Source: Streptomyces alanosinicus
GTDB taxonomy: Bacteria; Actinomycetota; Actinomycetes; Streptomycetales; Streptomycetaceae
Direction of reading: 5' to 3'
DNA: 64,000 nucleotides
Assembly: GCF_014650595.1 (NCBI RefSeq)
Contig: NZ_BMVG01000029.1
Span: 25,632 to 89,631, forward strand
Shown: positions 17,140 to 24,607 of the stretch, one piece after another
Layout: the number at the start of each line of letters is the position of its first letter
Position numbering within the stretch: position 1 is the stretch's first letter
The notes under the pieces: generated by a model
What the model saw: only the letters and a program-made list of their open reading frames with translations
Told to the model about the DNA's origin: nothing
Database searches by the model: none
Translations under genes and position numbers: made by a program

Positions 17140-18299
17140 TCCGCGAGGGCGGGGTAGTCGGTGTAACCGGCGGCCCCGCCCACGTACATGAAGTACCGGT
17201 CCCGGACCGGGTTGAGGGGCGCGCCGACGCGCAGCCGCTCGACCAGGTCCGGGTTGGCGAGGAAGGGCCGGCCGAGCGCCACCAGGTCGGCGCCGGCCGC
17301 CAGCATCTCCCGGGCGGCCCCGGCGACGGCCTCGGTGGTGAGGTCGGTCAGGTCCGGGTTGCCGATCAGGAGCCCCGGCCACTGTGCGCGGATCCGGCGG
17401 TACCAGCCGGCCTCGGGGGCCGAGCGCACCAGGTGCAGATAGGCGAGGTCCAGCCCCTTCAGACGGTCCAGGAGCGCCGTGTAGAGGCCGTCGGTGTCGT
17501 CCTCGTGGACGCCGTTGACGGTGGAGGCCGGGGAGATCCGGATGCCCACCCGGTCCGCGCCGATCGCGTCGGCCACCGCCTCGGTCACCTCGGCCGCGAA
17601 CCGCACCCGGCGCCGGACGGAGCCGCCGTAGCCGTCGGTGCGGCGGTTGGTGTTGTCCGCGAGGAACTGGTGCAGCAGCATCCCGTTGGCCGAGTGCACC
17701 TCCACGCCCTCGAAACCCGCGTCGACGGCCCGGCGCGCGGCGGAGGCGAAGTCGGCGACGGTGGCGCGGATGTCGTCCGCCGTCATCTCCCGCGGTACGG
17801 CGGCCGGCCGGTGCCCGCCGGGCGTGAAGATCGTCTCCGGCAGCGGGACGGGCGAGGGCGCCACCGGGATCAGGCCCGTCGTCGCCGGATGGCTGACCCG
17901 CCCGCCGTGCTGGAGCTGCAGGAACATCCGCCCGCCGGCCGCCCGCACCGCGTCGGTGACCTTGCGCCAGCCCTGCTGGTGCCGGTCGGTGTGGATCGCG
18001 GTGATGTCCGGGTAGGTCTGCCCGACCGGGTTCGGCGTCGAGCCCTCGGCGATGATCAGCCCGGCGGAGGCGCGCTGGGTGTAGTGCGTGACCATCAGAT
18101 CGGTCGGGGTGCCGTCCGCCTCGGCCCGGTTGCGGGTCAGCGGGGCCATCACCAGGCGGTGCGGGAGGCCGAGCCGGCCCAGCCGGGCGGGGGCCAGGAA
18201 ATCCGTGGAGTCTGTGGAGATCGCGGAGTCCGTGGAGTCCGTGGAGTCCGTGGAGGTCGCGGAGGTCATGGAGTCCGCGGGGTCCGTTGTCTGCGTCAT
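17082..18299 (-). CDS. NADH:flavin oxidoreductase, Old Yellow Enzyme family
   Basis: A 405-residue FMN enzyme that reduces activated C=C bonds with NAD(P)H. Family motifs include LVMAPLTRNRA, the HGGRVSHP substrate loop, FEGVEVHSANGMLLHQFL with DGYGGSVRRR, and ALGRPFLANPDLVERL near the C-terminus. The first 33 residues are a Ser/Thr/Asp low-complexity run encoded by 9-base repeats (18200-18285) that is not part of the fold. Start ATG is at 18297-18299. A divergent MerR gene lies 62 bases away with a dyad between them, so control by that regulator is likely. The 3' end runs 58 bases into the dipeptidase gene on the other strand. Confidence 0.9.
   Translation of the reverse strand: MTQTTDPADSMTSATSTDSTDSTDSAISTDSTDFLAPARLGRLGLPHRLVMAPLTRNRAEADGTPTDLMVTHYTQRASAGLIIAEGSTPNPVGQTYPDITAIHTDRHQQGWRKVTDAVRAAGGRMFLQLQHGGRVSHPATTGLIPVAPSPVPLPETIFTPGGHRPAAVPREMTADDIRATVADFASAARRAVDAGFEGVEVHSANGMLLHQFLADNTNRRTDGYGGSVRRRVRFAAEVTEAVADAIGADRVGIRISPASTVNGVHEDDTDGLYTALLDRLKGLDLAYLHLVRSAPEAGWYRRIRAQWPGLLIGNPDLTDLTTEAVAGAAREMLAAGADLVALGRPFLANPDLVERLRVGAPLNPVRDRYFMYVGGAAGYTDYPALADQTSPSSDSMVALDGARVA
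18200..18285. repeat. Imperfect 9-base tandem repeat in the OYE N-terminus
   Basis: Repeats of the type GTGGAGTCC, with GCGGAGTCC and GTGGAGGTC variants, encode alternating Ser-Thr-Asp on the minus strand. The length probably varies between strains by slippage, always in frame. Confidence 0.7.
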
Positions 18300-18316
18300 G
18301 CCGGCACGGTAGAACG

Positions 18317-18330
18317 TGACACTGATGTCA
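18317..18330. promoter_or_regulatory. MerR-type operator dyad between OYE and merR genes
   Basis: TGACA (18317-18321), CTGA, TGTCA (18326-18330) is a perfect dyad midway between the divergent starts. On the minus strand it sits in an 18-base spacer between TTGAAT and TCTACC, the long-spacer layout typical of MerR-controlled promoters, with the OYE start nine or so bases further on. Confidence 0.65.
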
Positions 18331-18361
18331 GATTCAAGCCCTGTTCCCGGCGGAGGCGGAC

Positions 18362-18721
18362 ATGCGGATCGGTGAACTGGCCCGGCGCACGGGCGTGAGC
18401 GAGCGGTCCCTGCGCTACTACGAGGCCCAGGGGCTGCTCGCCGCCGAGCGCACCCCGGGCGGTCACCGCGACTACCCGGAGCGCGCCGTCGACCGGGTCA
18501 TCCGGATCCAGGAGCTGTACGCGGCCGGGCTGCACAGCGAGAAGATCCGGCAGCTGCTGCCCTGCATGCGCGACCAGGACGGCGGGCCCTCCGCGATCGC
18601 CACGCCCCGGCTGGTCGCCGACCTCACCGCGGAACGCGAGCGCATCGACCGCGTGATCGCCGACCTCCAGCGCTCCCGGGAGACCCTGGACGAGGTGATC
18701 CGCACGGCCGGCGAGAGCTGA
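18362..18721 (+). CDS. MerR-family transcriptional regulator
   Basis: A 119-residue regulator. The N-terminal winged helix is typical (MRIGELARRTGVSERSLRYY, then EAQGLLAAERTPGGHRDY). A dimerisation helix (LTAERERIDRVIADLQRSRETLDEVI) closes the protein. There is a single cysteine region (LLPCMRDQD), so a metal site like that of MerR or ZntR is unlikely; a small organic effector is more plausible. It is divergent from the Old Yellow Enzyme gene and probably activates it through the dyad in the shared spacer, in response to an electrophile or similar compound (inference). Confidence 0.88.
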   Translation: MRIGELARRTGVSERSLRYYEAQGLLAAERTPGGHRDYPERAVDRVIRIQELYAAGLHSEKIRQLLPCMRDQDGGPSAIATPRLVADLTAERERIDRVIADLQRSRETLDEVIRTAGES

Positions 18722-18845
18722 CCGGTGTACCCCGAACGCCCCACTCACCGGGAAGTCCTGCTCCTCTCCGTGCGACCGTGGCGGTACGCCGCCCGCGTCA
18801 TGGCGTGAGCCATGACCGGCGTAGCCCACGACGTACGGAGCCGCC

Positions 18846-19994
18846 ATGGCCGATCTCCAGCCCGACATGCCCCGCACGGCCGAGGCCGGCGAGGACGACG
18901 CCCCACCGGACGCCCCTCCCTCGCTCACGACTCTTCCCGCCCTCCCGGCCCCTCCCGCGCGCTCGCTCCGGCAGGAGGAGCCCCGGGCCCCGGAGCCGCA
19001 CACCCCGGGCGGGGTGCTTCTGGACCAGGCCCACGCGCTGCTCGCCGCCCACCCGGTCGCCGACGGCTACAGCGGGCTGCCCTGGGCCCTGCGCCAGCAG
19101 CCCCGGTACGACCTGGAGCAGGGCGAGGCGACCATCGACACGGACCTGCCCCGGATGCGGGAGGGGCATGTGGGCGCGCTGTTCTGGTCGTTGCACCTGC
19201 ACGACGGATCGGGCGCCGGCCGGGCCACGGCCCTGACCCTGGAGCAGCTGGACCACGCGCGCTCGGTGATCGAGTCCCACCCGGACGGACTGCGCCTGGT
19301 GCGCAGCGCCGGGCAGGTCATCGACGCCCGCAACTGCGGCCGTGTCTCCGTGGTGCTGGGCCCCGCCCACGCCACCGCGCTCGACGACTCCCTCGGCGTG
19401 CTGCGCATCCTGTGCGCCCTCGGTCTGCGCGTGCTCACGCTCACCGGCACGGCCTGGGCGGGCGAGGGCGGGCTGACCCGCTTCGGCGAGGAGGTCGTCC
19501 GCGAGATGAACCGGCTCGGTGTGCTCGCCGATGTCTCCGGCGCCCCCGAGACAACCGCCGAACGCGTCTTCGCGCTGTCCAGGACCCCGGTGCTGTGCAG
19601 CCGCTCCGCCGCCCGTGCGCTGCGCCCGCACCCGGCCAACCTGCCCGACGAGCTGCTGGCCGCGCTGGGCGCGGCGAGGGGCCTGTGCATGGTGCCGCTG
19701 ATAGCCGAGCAGACCGGGCCGACGGTCCAGGACGTCGCCGACCACCTCGACCACGTCCGCGAGGTGGCAGGACCGGAGTCCGTCGCCCTGTCCGGCACCT
19801 ACGACTCGGGGGTCGTCCACCCCCGCGACCTCGCCGATGCCTCCCGCTACCCGCATCTGATCGCCGAACTGCTGCGGCGCGGCTGGTCCGAGCCCGAGTT
19901 GGCCCTGCTGACCTGGGGCAATGTCCAACGGGTGCTGCGCAGCGCGGACTTCGCGGCCCGAGCGGCCCAGCACCGCCGCCCGGACCCCCTCTAG
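18846..19994 (+). CDS. M19 dipeptidase-like protein lacking metal ligands (pseudoenzyme)
   Basis: A 382-residue paralogue of the dipeptidase at 15955, aligned over its whole length after a Pro/Ala-rich 55-residue N-terminal extension. Conserved scaffold parts are clear (GLPWALRQQPRYDL, TRFGEEVVREMNRLGVLADVS, VADHLDHVREVAG, LIAELLRRGWSE). All five zinc-ligand positions are changed. HND reads YSG (75-77 region), AEGG reads PAHA, DLSH reads DVSG, FSHSS reads CSRSA, and GGDYDG reads SGTYDS. Hydrolase activity is therefore not expected, while the fold and reading frame are kept, which suggests a selected non-catalytic role. ATG 18846 has GGAG close by. The TAG stop lies inside the left arm of a MITE-like repeat. 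Confidence 0.82.
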   Translation: MADLQPDMPRTAEAGEDDAPPDAPPSLTTLPALPAPPARSLRQEEPRAPEPHTPGGVLLDQAHALLAAHPVADGYSGLPWALRQQPRYDLEQGEATIDTDLPRMREGHVGALFWSLHLHDGSGAGRATALTLEQLDHARSVIESHPDGLRLVRSAGQVIDARNCGRVSVVLGPAHATALDDSLGVLRILCALGLRVLTLTGTAWAGEGGLTRFGEEVVREMNRLGVLADVSGAPETTAERVFALSRTPVLCSRSAARALRPHPANLPDELLAALGAARGLCMVPLIAEQTGPTVQDVADHLDHVREVAGPESVALSGTYDSGVVHPRDLADASRYPHLIAELLRRGWSEPELALLTWGNVQRVLRSADFAARAAQHRRPDPL

Positions 19995-20081
19995 GGCCTG
20001 TCCGGCGGATCAGGTCGCGGGAAAGTGACGGCGCCTCATCGGCCCCCGCGTCCGCGACAGGATCCGCCGGACAGGCCCTAG
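19991..20081. mobile_element. MITE-like element, 21-bp perfect terminal inverted repeats
   Basis: Arms at 19991-20011 and 20061-20081 are exact inverted copies, each starting or ending with CTAG and containing GGGCCTGTCCGGCGGATC. The 49-base centre has no open frame. Such a structure with CTAG at both edges looks like a non-autonomous element mobilised by an IS5-type transposase that duplicates CTAG (inference), or a bidirectional terminator derived from one. It provides the stop codon of the gene at 18846. Confidence 0.6.
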
Positions 20082-20123
20082 ACCGGCGCGGGCCCTCGCC
20101 CAGGTCGTGGGCCCGCGCTCACC

Positions 20124-20516
20124 TCAGGGGTGCTCGATCCGGCACAGGCAGAAGGGATGCCCGGCCGGATCGGCGTACACCTGGAAGTCCTTGGTCTCCC
20201 GGTCCGCCAGGTCCAGCGGCCGCGCCCCCAGCGCGAGCACCCGCTCATGGGCGGTGTCGATCTCCGCCCAGGTGCGGCCCGCGTCGAAGTCGAGATGGAA
20301 CTGCTGGCCGTCGCGGTCCGCCCGCGGCCACCGCGGCGGGGCGTACCCCTCGACCCGCTGGAAGCCCAGCCGCGGCCCGTCCGGGACCTGCAGCACGACC
20401 CAGTCGTCGTCCTCGGCCCGCGGGGTGCCACCGGCCACCGCCGCGTAGAAGGCGGCCAGCGCATGCGGATCGGGGCAGTCGAGCACGACGTTACGGAAAC
20501 GGGCGACGGAGCCCAT
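20124..20516 (-). CDS. VOC/glyoxalase-like domain protein 1
   Basis: A 130-residue single VOC-fold protein. It starts MGSVARFRNVVLDCPDPHAL and has FYAAVAGG, QFHLDF and a C-terminal DPAGHPFCLC motif, as in the glyoxalase-like family common in Streptomyces. Metal ligands of true glyoxalase I are not obvious, so the activity is unknown; drug binding or small-molecule isomerisation are family possibilities. It follows its paralogue (20556) by 39 bases in the same direction, so the two are likely co-transcribed from the promoter shared with the CGNR gene. Confidence 0.8.
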   Translation of the reverse strand: MGSVARFRNVVLDCPDPHALAAFYAAVAGGTPRAEDDDWVVLQVPDGPRLGFQRVEGYAPPRWPRADRDGQQFHLDFDAGRTWAEIDTAHERVLALGARPLDLADRETKDFQVYADPAGHPFCLCRIEHP

Positions 20517-20555
20517 GATTCCCTCCTCCGGGACGGTCGGGACAGCAGGGACGTC

Positions 20556-20915
20556 TCAGCAGGCGCAGAGACAGAACGGGTGCCCCGCGGGGTCGGCGTA
20601 CACACGGAAGGTCCGCGCGCGGTCCTCCGCGTCGAGCGGTCGCGCGCCCAGTTCCAGCACGCCCTTCTCGGCCGCGTCCAGGTCTTCCACCGTCAGGTCC
20701 AGATGGAACTGCTGGGAGCCGTCCGGCGCGGGCCACACCGGCGGCTCATGCCCGGGGGCCTGCTGAAAGGCCAGGGCCGGCCCGCCGGGCACCTTCAGGT
20801 CCACCCATTCCCCGTCCCCCTCCACCGCGCCGCCGAGCACCGCCGCGTAGAAACCGGCCAGCGCACGGGGATCGGGACAGTCCAGCACCACGACGCCGAG
20901 CTTGGCGAGAGCCAT
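20556..20915 (-). CDS. VOC/glyoxalase-like domain protein 2
   Basis: A 119-residue paralogue of the preceding VOC protein, with the same landmarks: VVVLDCPDPRALAGFYAAVL, QFHLDLTVEDLDAAE, LGARPLDAED, and a final YADPAGHPFCLCAC. A tandem duplication is evident. It is the promoter-proximal gene, divergent from the CGNR regulator, and the spacer holds a 13-base palindrome that could control both directions. Activity unknown. Confidence 0.8.
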   Translation of the reverse strand: MALAKLGVVVLDCPDPRALAGFYAAVLGGAVEGDGEWVDLKVPGGPALAFQQAPGHEPPVWPAPDGSQQFHLDLTVEDLDAAEKGVLELGARPLDAEDRARTFRVYADPAGHPFCLCAC

Positions 20916-20952
20916 GACTACCTCCTCGGGTTACCCGTAAAGGCGGGCAACC

Positions 20953-20965
20953 GGTAACGGTTACC
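20953..20965. promoter_or_regulatory. Palindromic operator GGTAACGGTTACC
   Basis: A perfect 13-base palindrome lies between the divergent VOC and CGNR genes. Half-site relatives occur close by (GGTTACCC near 20931 and GGAGGTAACG at 20981-20990), the pattern expected for cooperative binding of a regulator. The CGNR protein is the obvious candidate. Confidence 0.55.
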
Positions 20966-20998
20966 TCATGGTCCCCCATCGGAGGTAACGTCGCAAGC

Positions 20999-21508
20999 AT
21001 GAATGAGAGATCGGCCGCCCCCGGAGCCCTGGCGCTGGTCGAGTCCCTGGTCAACACCCTGGACGTCGAGACCGGCGCCGACGCGCTGGACACCCGGGAG
21101 GGCCGTGACCGCCTCGGGATCGCCGAGAGCGGGCTGGAGCAGGCACGGGAGCTGCGGGAGTCGCTGCGGGCCGCGCTGCTCGCGCACGCCGGTCATCGCC
21201 CGCACCGCGAGGTGACCCCGCTCGGCGCGCTGCTGTCCGGCGCGCCCCTGTACGTCGCCGTCGACGAGCGGGACGGCTCCGCCGGATTCGCGGCCCCCGC
21301 GGCCGGCTCACCGCTGCTCACCCGGGTCGCCGCGGCCGTCGCCGAGGCGCTGGTCGCGGGCACCTGGAACCGCCTGAAGGCGTGCGAGGCCGAGACCTGC
21401 CACTGGGCGTACTACGACCGCAGCCCGGCCGGCCGCGGCCGCTGGTGCTCCATGCAGGTGTGCGGGGCGCGGGCGAAGATGCGCCGGTACCGGGCCAAGG
21501 AGGGGTAA
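20999..21508 (+). CDS. CGNR zinc-finger protein with ABATE-type domain
   Basis: A 169-residue protein. The N-terminal two thirds match the ABATE-type stress-associated domain (VESLVNTLDVETGADAL through REVTPLGALLSG). The C-terminal zinc finger reads LKACEAETCHWAYYDRS, then RWCSMQVCGARAKMRRYR, with four cysteines and the Cys-Gly-Xaa-Arg variant CGARAKM in place of CGNRAK. Such proteins are treated as putative transcriptional regulators. ATG 20999 has GGAGG ten to fifteen bases upstream. It is divergent from two VOC genes and probably regulates them and itself. Confidence 0.82.
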   Translation: MNERSAAPGALALVESLVNTLDVETGADALDTREGRDRLGIAESGLEQARELRESLRAALLAHAGHRPHREVTPLGALLSGAPLYVAVDERDGSAGFAAPAAGSPLLTRVAAAVAEALVAGTWNRLKACEAETCHWAYYDRSPAGRGRWCSMQVCGARAKMRRYRAKEG

Positions 21509-21561
21509 CACACAGGGAGTTCACCGGCCATGTATGTGTCCGGTGGTGCAGAATGCGGAAA

Positions 21562-21602
21562 GACGCCGGTTCGGCCGACTGAGCCTCGGCCGAACCGGCG
21601 TC
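21562..21602. terminator. Bidirectional terminator, 17-bp perfect stem
   Basis: Arms 21562-21578 and 21586-21602 are exact inverted copies with a seven-base loop, between the convergent CGNR and UDP-glucose dehydrogenase genes. Confidence 0.85.
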
Positions 21603-21616
21603 ACCCTGGACGCGCC

Positions 21617-22960
21617 TTACGCCGTGGGGCGGCCCATCGCCCGGTACGTCCAGCCGGCCCGCCGCCACAGCTCCGGGTCGAGGGCGTTACGGCCGTCCAG
21701 GATCAGCCGGGACGAGGCGGTCTCGCCGAGCGCCGCCGGGTCCAGCTCGCGGAACTCCCGCCATTCGGTCAGGTGCAGGACGGCATCGGCGCCGCGCACC
21801 GCCTCCAGCGCGGAGCCGGCGTAGCCGAGGGTCGGGAAGACCTTGCGCGCGTTGGCCATGCCCTTCGGGTCGTACACGGTGACCTGGCCGCCTTGGAGGT
21901 GGATCTGGCCGGCCACGTTCAGCGCGGGCGAGTCCCGCACGTCGTCCGAGTCGGGCTTGAACGTGGCGCCGAGCACCGCGACCCGCTTGCCGAGGAAGGA
22001 GCCGCCGCCGAGCGCCTCCCGGGTCATCTCCACCATCGCGCCGCGCCGGCGCATGTTGATCGAGTCGATCTCGCGCAGGAAGGTCAGCGCCTGGTCCGCG
22101 CCCAGCTCGCCCGCCCGCGCCATGAACGCCCGGATGTCCTTCGGCAGACAGCCGCCGCCGAAGCCGATGCCGGCCCGCAGGAACTTCCGCCCGATCCGGT
22201 CGTCGTACCCGATGGCCTCCGCCAGCTTCGCCACGTCGCCGCCGCCGGCCTCGCACACCTCCGCCATCGCGTTGATGAAGGAGATCTTCGTGGCGAGGAA
22301 GGAGTTCGCGGCCGTCTTCACCAGCTCGGCGGTCGGGAAGTCGGTCACGACGAACGGCGTGCCCTCGCCGACCGGCGTCGCGTACACCTCGCGCAGCAGT
22401 TTCTCGGCGCGCTCGCTGCGCACGCCCACCACGATCCGGTCCGGGTGCAGGGTGTCCTCGACGGCGAAGCCCTCGCGCAGGAACTCGGGGTTCCAGGCCA
22501 GCTCGGCGTCGCCGCCCGCCGGGGCGTGCTCGGCGAGATAGCCGGCCAGCCGGTCGGCCGAGCCCACCGGCACCGTCGACTTGCCGACGACCAGCGCCGG
22601 ACCGTGCAGATGCGGGGCGAGCGCGGAGATCGCGGAGTCGACGTAGGACATGTCGCACGCGTACTCGCCGTGCTTCTGCGGGGTGTTCACACACACGAAG
22701 TGCACATCACCGAAGGCGCCGACCTCGGCCCAGTCGGTGGTGAACCGCAACCGCCCCGTGGACCCCTCGAAGCCCGCGACATGCCTGCGCAGCAGCTCTT
22801 CGAGACCCGGCTCGTACATCGGGGTCTCGCCGCGCTCCAGCATGGCGATCTTCTCGGGCACGACATCGAGACCCAGCACCTCGAAGCCCAGCTCGGCCAT
22901 GGCCGCGGCGTGCGTGGCGCCCAGGTATCCGGTGCCGATCACGGTGATCTTCAGGCTCAT
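21617..22960 (-). CDS. UDP-glucose 6-dehydrogenase
   Basis: A 447-residue NAD enzyme that oxidises UDP-glucose to UDP-glucuronate, a precursor for acidic wall or capsule sugars. It has the N-terminal Rossmann motif VIGTGYLGATHAAAMAELG, the VNTPQ motif, STVPVG, the catalytic cysteine in GFGGGCLPKDIRAF, and the C-terminal GATFKPDSDDVRDSPAL. The start is ATG at 22958-22960 with GGAGC upstream; the longer in-frame reading to 23020 is unlikely. It stands alone, divergent from the acyl-CoA dehydrogenase gene. It fits the envelope-sugar theme of this region. Confidence 0.93.
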   Translation of the reverse strand: MSLKITVIGTGYLGATHAAAMAELGFEVLGLDVVPEKIAMLERGETPMYEPGLEELLRRHVAGFEGSTGRLRFTTDWAEVGAFGDVHFVCVNTPQKHGEYACDMSYVDSAISALAPHLHGPALVVGKSTVPVGSADRLAGYLAEHAPAGGDAELAWNPEFLREGFAVEDTLHPDRIVVGVRSERAEKLLREVYATPVGEGTPFVVTDFPTAELVKTAANSFLATKISFINAMAEVCEAGGGDVAKLAEAIGYDDRIGRKFLRAGIGFGGGCLPKDIRAFMARAGELGADQALTFLREIDSINMRRRGAMVEMTREALGGGSFLGKRVAVLGATFKPDSDDVRDSPALNVAGQIHLQGGQVTVYDPKGMANARKVFPTLGYAGSALEAVRGADAVLHLTEWREFRELDPAALGETASSRLILDGRNALDPELWRRAGWTYRAMGRPTA

Positions 22961-23140
22961 GGATGTGCTCCAGATCGGGTGCGTCGGTGATGCGGAGCCG
23001 AGCATAGTCGGGCCGCCCACCGGGCAATTTCCCCGCTGTCGTGTAGCTCACGTAGGCGTGCTGCGGGCGGGCCTCTAAAATTTGAGTTACTTAACGGTAA
23101 TTAGCGTCAGTATCACTGCGTCTTTGGAGCGTGAGAGACC

Positions 23141-24298
23141 GTGGCCGGATCGGCTGACTTCGACCTGTACCGCCCGTCCGAGGAGCACGACATGCTCCGC
23201 GACGCCGTCCGTTCCCTGGTCGAGGCGAAGATCGCGCCGTACGCCGCGGCGGTGGACGAGGAGGCCCGCTTCCCGCAGGAGGCCCTCGACGCCCTGGTGG
23301 CGAACGACCTGCACGCCGTGCACGTCCCCGAGGAGTACGGCGGCGGCGGCGCCGACGCGCTCGCCACCGTCATCGTGATCGAGGAGGTGGCCCGCGCCTG
23401 CGTCTCCTCCTCCCTGATCCCCGCCGTGAACAAGCTCGGCTCGCTCCCGGTGATCCTCTCCGGCGGCGAGGAGCTGAAGAAGAAGTACCTGACCCCGCTC
23501 GCCAAGGGCGACGCGATGTTCTCGTACGCCCTCTCCGAGCCGGAGGCGGGCTCGGACGCGGGCGGCATGAAGACCAAGGCCGTGCGCGACGGCGACCACT
23601 GGATCCTCAACGGCGTGAAGCGCTGGATCACCAACGCCGGCGTCTCCGAGTACTACACGGTCATGGCCGTGACCGACCCGGACAAGCGCACCAAGGGCAT
23701 CTCCGCCTTCGTCGTCGAGAAGTCGGACGAGGGCGTCTCCTTCGGCGCCCCGGAGAAGAAGCTCGGCATCAAGGGCTCCCCGACCCGCGAGGTCTACTTC
23801 GACAACGTCCGCATCCCCGCCGACCGCATGATCGGCGCGGAGGGCACCGGCTTCGCCACCGCCATGAAGACCCTGGACCACACCCGCATCACCATCGCCG
23901 CCCAGGCGCTCGGTGTCGCCCAGGGCGCCTTCGACTACGCCAAGGGCTATGTCCAGGAGCGCAAGCAGTTCGGCAAGGCGATCGCCGACTTCCAGGGCAT
24001 CCAGTTCATGCTGGCGGACATGTCGATGAAGATCTCGGCGGCCCGCGCCCTCACCTACCAGGCCGCCGCCGCCTCCGAGCGCGGCGACGCCGACCTGACC
24101 TACCTGGGCGCCGCCGCCAAGTGCTTCGCCTCGGACGTGGCCATGGAGGTCACCACCGATGCCGTCCAGCTCCTCGGCGGCTACGGCTACACCCGCGACT
24201 ACCCGGTGGAGCGCATGATGCGCGACGCCAAGATCACGCAGATTTATGAGGGCACGAACCAAGTTCAGCGGATCGTGATGGCCAGGAATCTTCCCTAG
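23141..24298 (+). CDS. Acyl-CoA dehydrogenase (FadE25-like)
   Basis: A 385-residue FAD enzyme that introduces a trans-2 double bond into acyl-CoA. It has ALSEPEAGSDAGGM and RWITNAGVSEYYTVMA (FAD and acyl-chain contacts), RKQFGKAIADFQGIQFMLAD, QLLGGYGYTRDYPVERMMRD, and the catalytic glutamate in ITQIYEGTNQVQR. It starts at GTG 23141. The region just upstream (23075-23105) is unusually AT-rich and contains TTAC/GTAA half-sites separated by six bases, possibly an operator. In mycobacteria its orthologue sits beside purE/purK; here seven genes lie between. Confidence 0.93.
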   Translation: MAGSADFDLYRPSEEHDMLRDAVRSLVEAKIAPYAAAVDEEARFPQEALDALVANDLHAVHVPEEYGGGGADALATVIVIEEVARACVSSSLIPAVNKLGSLPVILSGGEELKKKYLTPLAKGDAMFSYALSEPEAGSDAGGMKTKAVRDGDHWILNGVKRWITNAGVSEYYTVMAVTDPDKRTKGISAFVVEKSDEGVSFGAPEKKLGIKGSPTREVYFDNVRIPADRMIGAEGTGFATAMKTLDHTRITIAAQALGVAQGAFDYAKGYVQERKQFGKAIADFQGIQFMLADMSMKISAARALTYQAAAASERGDADLTYLGAAAKCFASDVAMEVTTDAVQLLGGYGYTRDYPVERMMRDAKITQIYEGTNQVQRIVMARNLP

Positions 24299-24450
24299 CG
24301 GGGTTTTTGCAGGTCAGAAGCTGTTTCGAAGGTCCGGAGGGGCGCTCCTTGGCTTTCTGCCCGTTGCGACCCGATCAGGGCCGTTCCAGGGCGTCATGCT
24401 GGGGGAATCCTGGGCAGATGCCGGGCTGAAAATGGCCACTGACCTGTACA
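24299..24450. other. Spacer between acyl-CoA dehydrogenase and cutA remnant
   Basis: No gene is visible. The sequence has a lower GC content and ordinary codon statistics are absent. It adjoins the hairpin at the cutA break point and may be debris of a deletion or insertion. Confidence 0.4.
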
Positions 24451-24607
24451 GACAACACAGCCCCCGGCGTGACGCCGGGGGCTGTTGTCGTACGCGGCCG
24501 ACGATCTGCGCTCCGGCCGCGAGCCGTTCGGCGACGACGGTACGGGCGAGGTCAACGGCTTGGTCTCGGGTGGGGGTTGCGGTGGATACCTGCAGCAAGT
24601 CAGCCAT
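24314..24607 (-). pseudogene. cutA: Truncated cutA (divalent-cation tolerance protein)
   Basis: From ATG at 24605-24607 the first 37 residues read as a normal CutA start (MADLLQVSTATPTRDQAVDL, then ARTVVAERLAAGAQIVG). Family members continue with about 65 more residues that build the trimer. Here the homology ends at about 24496 and the frame runs on through the hairpin into unrelated sequence (RQQPPASRRGLCCLYR and onward) to a stop at 24314. The truncated product cannot fold as CutA. Deletion or insertion at the hairpin is the likely cause. Confidence 0.7.
24446..24493. repeat. Long hairpin at the cutA break point
   Basis: The arms (GTAC, GACAACA, GCCCCCGGCG and their complements, with a two-base CA bulge on the left) fold into a stem of over 20 pairs. 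It works structurally as a terminator but has no T run. The homology of cutA stops within a few bases of its right edge. Confidence 0.7.
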
